Source of the DNA: a bacterium
Lineage (GTDB): Bacteria > Zixibacteria > MSB-5A5 > GN15 > FEB-12
DNA: 8,152 nucleotides
Assembly: GCA_030640905.1 (NCBI GenBank)
Contig: DAOWIM010000274.1
Coordinates: 1 to 8,152 of the forward strand
Direction of reading: 5' to 3'
Shown here: positions 5,305 to 8,152 of the stretch, one piece after another
How positions within the stretch are numbered: position 1 is the stretch's first letter
How the letters are laid out: the number at the start of each line of letters is the position of its first letter
Program-made: the position numbers and the translations under genes
Notes under the pieces: model-generated
What the model was told of the DNA's origin: nothing
Seen by the model: the letters and a program-made list of their open reading frames with translations, nothing else
The model's database searches: none

Positions 5305-7803
5305 ATGACGACCGACGAGACAACAACAGCCAGATACGACTTTAAAGAAATCGAAGCCCGGTGGCAAAAACACTGGGATTCGACCGGTCTCTATAGAGCG
5401 ACCGACAAGCCGGATAAAGACAATAAGTTCTATATGTTGGTGATGTTTGCTTATCCCTCCGGCGACATCCACATGGGGCATTTTCGCAACTACATTATCG
5501 GTGACGCTATCGCCCGGCAGCAGATGATGCTTGGCAAAGAGGTCCTGCACCCGTTTGGCTGGGATGCCTTCGGACTGCCCGCCGAACGAGCAGCGATCCA
5601 GCGCGATATTCCACCACAGAAGTGGACGCTTGAGAATATCGAAGTCTCCCGCGCTACTTTGCAGAAGGTCGGCATATCGTATGACTGGTCGCGCGAGGTG
5701 ACGTCATGCCTACCCGACTATTACAAGTGGACGCAGTGGATGTTTATCCAACTGCTGAAAAAGGGACTCGCCTATCGAAAACGCGGGTTTGTTAACTGGT
5801 GTCCGGAAGATAAGACCGTGCTGGCGAACGAACAGGTCAAGGATGGCCGCTGTGATCGATGTGACACCCTGGTTGAGAAAAAAGATCAGGTTCAGTGGTA
5901 TTTCAAGATTACCGACTATGCTGATCGGCTGGTCGATGACCTCGACAAACTCTCCGACTGGCCCGAGAATGTCAAGACGATGCAGCGTGAATGGATCGGT
6001 CGCTCCTATGGCGCGGAGATTGATTTTACTATCGAGGAGTCGGGGGAGAAGCTGCCGGTTTTCACCACCCGTCCCGATACGATCTACGGCGTCACTTTTA
6101 TGGCTATCTCTCCCGAGGCCGAAATACTTGATCGGTTGAATCTCGAAGGTGAGTATGTTGAACGAGTCAAGGAATATACACGTAAGGCCCAGGCAAAGAC
6201 CGACATAGAGCGGACGGCGGTCGGCGATGAGAAGGATGGTGTCTTCACCGGACGGTACGCCATCAACCCGTTCAACGGCGAACGGGTACAACTTTGGGTG
6301 GCGGATTATGTGCTGGCCGGTTATGGTACCGGTGCGGTGATGGCTGTCCCGGCTCATGACACCCGCGATTTTGCGTTTGCGAAAAAGTATGATATCCCGA
6401 TCCGCGTGGTGATTCATCCGGATGAAAAGACGACCCTCGATGCCGAGACGATGGATGACGCGTTTGTCGATTACGGCCCGATGGTCAACTCCGAGCAGTT
6501 CGATGGACTCTCCGGCGAAAAGGCGATTTCTGAGACTACAGCCTACTCCGAACAGCAAGGATTTGGGCGGAATAAAGTCAATTACAAGCTCAAGGACTGG
6601 TCAATATCCCGTCAACGTTACTGGGGTTGCCCAATTCCGATCATCCACTGCCCGAAATGTGGCGAAGTTCCGGTCCCTGATGACCAGTTGCCGGTAGTCC
6701 TGCCCGATATCACGGACTACCAGCCCAAAGGACGGTCACCGCTGGCCGATGTTGAGGCGTTTATGAACACGACCTGCCCCGAGTGCGGGGGAGAGGCCCA
6801 GCGCGATCCTGATACGATGGACACGTTTGTCTGCTCGTCGTGGTACTATCTGAGATATATCGATCCCAATAACGACGCCGAACCGTTCGATATCGAGAAC
6901 GTGCGCCGCTGGTTGCCGGTTGATCTGTATGTTGGCGGGATTAGTCACGCCACCGGCCATTTGATCTATTTCCGGTTTTTCCACAAGTTCCTCAAAGATA
7001 TCGGATGGACCAAAGATGATGAACCGGCCAAAAGGTTATTCAATCACGGTATGGTCAGTGATTCTGAGGGCAGGGTGATGTCCAAGTCGAAAGGCAATGC
7101 TACTTCGCCGATCCAGTTGATGGACGAGCGCGGGGTTGATGTGGCTCGGCTGGCGATGTTTTTCGCCGCACCTTCAGATAAAGAGGTACTCTGGAGCGAT
7201 GAGTCGGTCACCGGTGTCGAGAAGTTTGCTTACAAACGGCTCTACCCAATAGTCAGGAAATTACGAGGCTCTTCCCCTGACTTAAAGCAACACTTTAAGT
7301 GTGACAAATTGAGCAGCGATGATAAATCGGTCTATGTCAAGTTGAACCAGACGATTGCCCGAGCCACTGAGGATTTCACCCGGCTTCAGTTTAATACGAC
7401 TATTTCGGCTCTGATGGAACTGATTCGAGACTACAATTTGGTTACGATTAGCAATGACCAACTCAACGACTACATTATATTGAAAACAATCCAACTGGCC
7501 GCTCCGCTGACGCCGCATCTGGCAGAGGAATTGTGGGCTCGGGCCGGATTTAGTGATTCGGTCTTCAAATCAAGCTGGCCGGTGCATGATCCAGCCGCGG
7601 TGGTGGGTGATCTGATCAAGATTGCGGTGCAGGTCAACGGGAAGCTTCGCGATACTATAGAGGTGTCGGCCGATGCTGATCAAGAGACGGTCGAGAAGGC
7701 TGCGTTTGCATGTGAGAAGGTCGAAAGGCATATTGGCGGCAAGGATGTCGTCCGGAAGATCTTTGTTAAAGGCCGTTTGCTTAATATAGTGGTGAAAGGA
7801 TGA
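5305..7803 (+). CDS. leuS: Leucyl-tRNA synthetase
   Basis: The 832-residue class I enzyme charges tRNA-Leu with leucine using ATP in the cytoplasm; length is normal. The HIGH motif is HMGH (56-59) in FAYPSGDIHMGH, followed by HPFGWDAFGLPAE. The KMSKS loop is VMSKS (591-595). The CP1 editing domain is intact, with the threonine-rich TTRPDT (254-259) and AVPAHDTRDFAFA containing the conserved Asp352. Two CxxC pairs, CPKC (449-452) and CPEC (491-494), indicate a zinc-binding insert that the E. coli enzyme lacks. The anticodon-binding helical domain (about 640-760) and small C-terminal domain (about 770-832, IAVQVNGKLRDTIEV) are present. The block usually read as GGxEHAxxHLLYxRF is GGISHATGHLIYFRF here, with Ser replacing Glu. 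The purine-rich AAGAGGAAAAGAG (5285-5297) precedes the ATG. It appears to be transcribed alone, with no T-box leader seen. Confidence 0.98.
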   Translation: MTTDETTTARYDFKEIEARWQKHWDSTGLYRATDKPDKDNKFYMLVMFAYPSGDIHMGHFRNYIIGDAIARQQMMLGKEVLHPFGWDAFGLPAERAAIQRDIPPQKWTLENIEVSRATLQKVGISYDWSREVTSCLPDYYKWTQWMFIQLLKKGLAYRKRGFVNWCPEDKTVLANEQVKDGRCDRCDTLVEKKDQVQWYFKITDYADRLVDDLDKLSDWPENVKTMQREWIGRSYGAEIDFTIEESGEKLPVFTTRPDTIYGVTFMAISPEAEILDRLNLEGEYVERVKEYTRKAQAKTDIERTAVGDEKDGVFTGRYAINPFNGERVQLWVADYVLAGYGTGAVMAVPAHDTRDFAFAKKYDIPIRVVIHPDEKTTLDAETMDDAFVDYGPMVNSEQFDGLSGEKAISETTAYSEQQGFGRNKVNYKLKDWSISRQRYWGCPIPIIHCPKCGEVPVPDDQLPVVLPDITDYQPKGRSPLADVEAFMNTTCPECGGEAQRDPDTMDTFVCSSWYYLRYIDPNNDAEPFDIENVRRWLPVDLYVGGISHATGHLIYFRFFHKFLKDIGWTKDDEPAKRLFNHGMVSDSEGRVMSKSKGNATSPIQLMDERGVDVARLAMFFAAPSDKEVLWSDESVTGVEKFAYKRLYPIVRKLRGSSPDLKQHFKCDKLSSDDKSVYVKLNQTIARATEDFTRLQFNTTISALMELIRDYNLVTISNDQLNDYIILKTIQLAAPLTPHLAEELWARAGFSDSVFKSSWPVHDPAAVVGDLIKIAVQVNGKLRDTIEVSADADQETVEKAAFACEKVERHIGGKDVVRKIFVKGRLLNIVVKG
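7280..7300. repeat. Perfect 8-base inverted repeat inside leuS
   Basis: ACTTAAAG (7280-7287) and CTTTAAGT (7293-7300) are perfect reverse complements around CAACA, in the linker into the anticodon-binding domain of leuS. The codons here are more AT-rich than their surroundings. No function is evident, and it may be chance. Confidence 0.35.
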
Positions 7804-7812
7804 GTGGGTTCG

Positions 7813-7861
7813 TTTGTGCTGAGAACTAGTTTGATATCTATAGTCCAACCAGCATCACAAA
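7813..7861. terminator. Weak imperfect inverted repeat at the convergent leuS / small-gene junction
   Basis: TTTGTGCTG (7813-7821) can pair with CAGCA (7850-7854) and CAAA (7858-7861) with a three-base bulge; ACTA (7825-7828) and TAGT (7841-7844) can extend it inside. It fills the 60-base space between two converging genes, where a bidirectional terminator would be expected. There is no T-run on either side and the loop is large, so a terminator role is only a suggestion. Confidence 0.22.
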
Positions 7862-7863
7862 CT

Positions 7864-8082
7864 TCAGTCCTTAAACAGGATATCAATACACTTTAGAACC
7901 TTGCGACCGGCCTCTTCCAGTTTGATTCTGAGTTCGGTCCGCTTCGCAGCGTTATCCGGTGTGGCTGGAATACCCATGAGCTCTGTGACTATTGTCTGAT
8001 ACTCAACAATCGCCTTATCGTGGCAACTCTTGAATTCTCGTTCGTTTGTGATCTTCGGTCGCTGGTAATGTTCCTCCGTCAC
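7864..8082 (-). CDS. Small hypothetical protein, 72 residues
   Basis: I do not recognise this protein. The evidence for a real gene is the start region: GTG at 8082-8080 is preceded by a full AGGAGG (complement of 8091-8096) with an 8-base spacer, and an in-frame TAG further upstream leaves no other ATG, GTG or TTG start. The product is soluble, charged and probably mostly helical, with no signal peptide or membrane segment. It has an N-terminal basic/polar part, a PATPDN turn near the middle and a Lys/Glu-rich helix (AAKRTELRIKLEEAGRKVLK) before the end FKD. Two cysteines occur (in KSCHDK and LKCIDI), but there is no CxxC or CxxCH motif. It converges on leuS and is not part of the + strand operon. 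Its other neighbours are outside the window, so context gives no function. Confidence 0.7.
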   Translation of the reverse strand: MTEEHYQRPKITNEREFKSCHDKAIVEYQTIVTELMGIPATPDNAAKRTELRIKLEEAGRKVLKCIDILFKD

Positions 8083-8090
8083 GGTAGACT

Positions 8091-8096
8091 CCTCCT
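8091..8096 (-). promoter_or_regulatory. Strong ribosome-binding site AGGAGG deciding the GTG start
   Basis: Read on the - strand, AGGAGG lies 8 bases before GTG (8082). It is the best Shine-Dalgarno match in the window and is the main reason for accepting this short gene and its non-ATG start. The sequence further upstream to 8152 shows no convincing -35/-10 pair before the window ends. Confidence 0.75.
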
Positions 8097-8152
8097 GTTT
8101 GACTGTTAAATAGTTACCATTTCCCTACTAACCGGGCGACGCATTCCTTAGC

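Noticed and set aside
5710..6558. Long - strand open frame (282 codons) opposite leuS
   Set aside because: It lies entirely within the well-supported leuS gene, has no recognisable domain, and such antisense frames are common opposite long genes of this composition.
1..8152. CRISPR array, tRNA, rRNA, integrase or insertion-sequence genes
   Set aside because: I saw no regularly spaced repeats, no tRNA-like cloverleaf and no transposase or recombinase motifs on either strand.

Overview
The window is a stretch of bacterial chromosome made mostly of housekeeping genes. Base composition looks balanced to slightly GC-rich by eye. Five genes run on the + strand: the end of ribF (bifunctional riboflavin kinase/FAD synthetase), rpsO (ribosomal protein S15), pnp (polynucleotide phosphorylase), an M16-family zinc peptidase, and a NodB/CE4-type polysaccharide deacetylase. 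After a 210-base gap comes leuS (leucyl-tRNA synthetase), also +. A small unrecognised gene lies convergently on the - strand at the right edge.

Layout: 1-569 ribF 3' part; 541-810 rpsO, whose start lies inside ribF; 828-2984 pnp; 3003-4268 M16 peptidase; 4246-5094 deacetylase, whose start overlaps the peptidase stop; 5051-5128 a repeat-like inverted pair of GC-rich hairpins that forms the last codons of the deacetylase and the start of the gap; 5095-5304 gap with a T-rich tract and a possible leuS promoter; 5305-7803 leuS; 7804-7863 convergent junction; 8082-7864 small - strand gene with a GTG start and an excellent ribosome-binding site; 8083-8152 its upstream region, cut by the window edge.

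The first five genes have gaps of at most 18 bases or overlap, so they probably form one transcription unit for translation and RNA turnover. From general knowledge, ribF/ribC-rpsO-pnp followed by an M16 peptidase and a polysaccharide deacetylase is a widespread neighbourhood; Bacillus subtilis has ribC-rpsO-pnpA-ylxY-mlpA. Here the peptidase precedes the deacetylase.

The organism cannot be fixed from this window. The gene order, the LeuRS with a four-cysteine zinc insert, the dispersed GC-rich hairpin repeat and the T-tract/TATATT pre-leuS region would fit an environmental bacterium such as an FCB-group candidate phylum (for example Zixibacteria-like) or a deltaproteobacterial-type lineage. 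That is a low-confidence inference. I found no new defence, mobile or biosynthetic system. The items most worth checking are the paired-hairpin repeat at 5051-5128 that has become the C-terminus of a protein, and the orphan small gene at 7864-8082.
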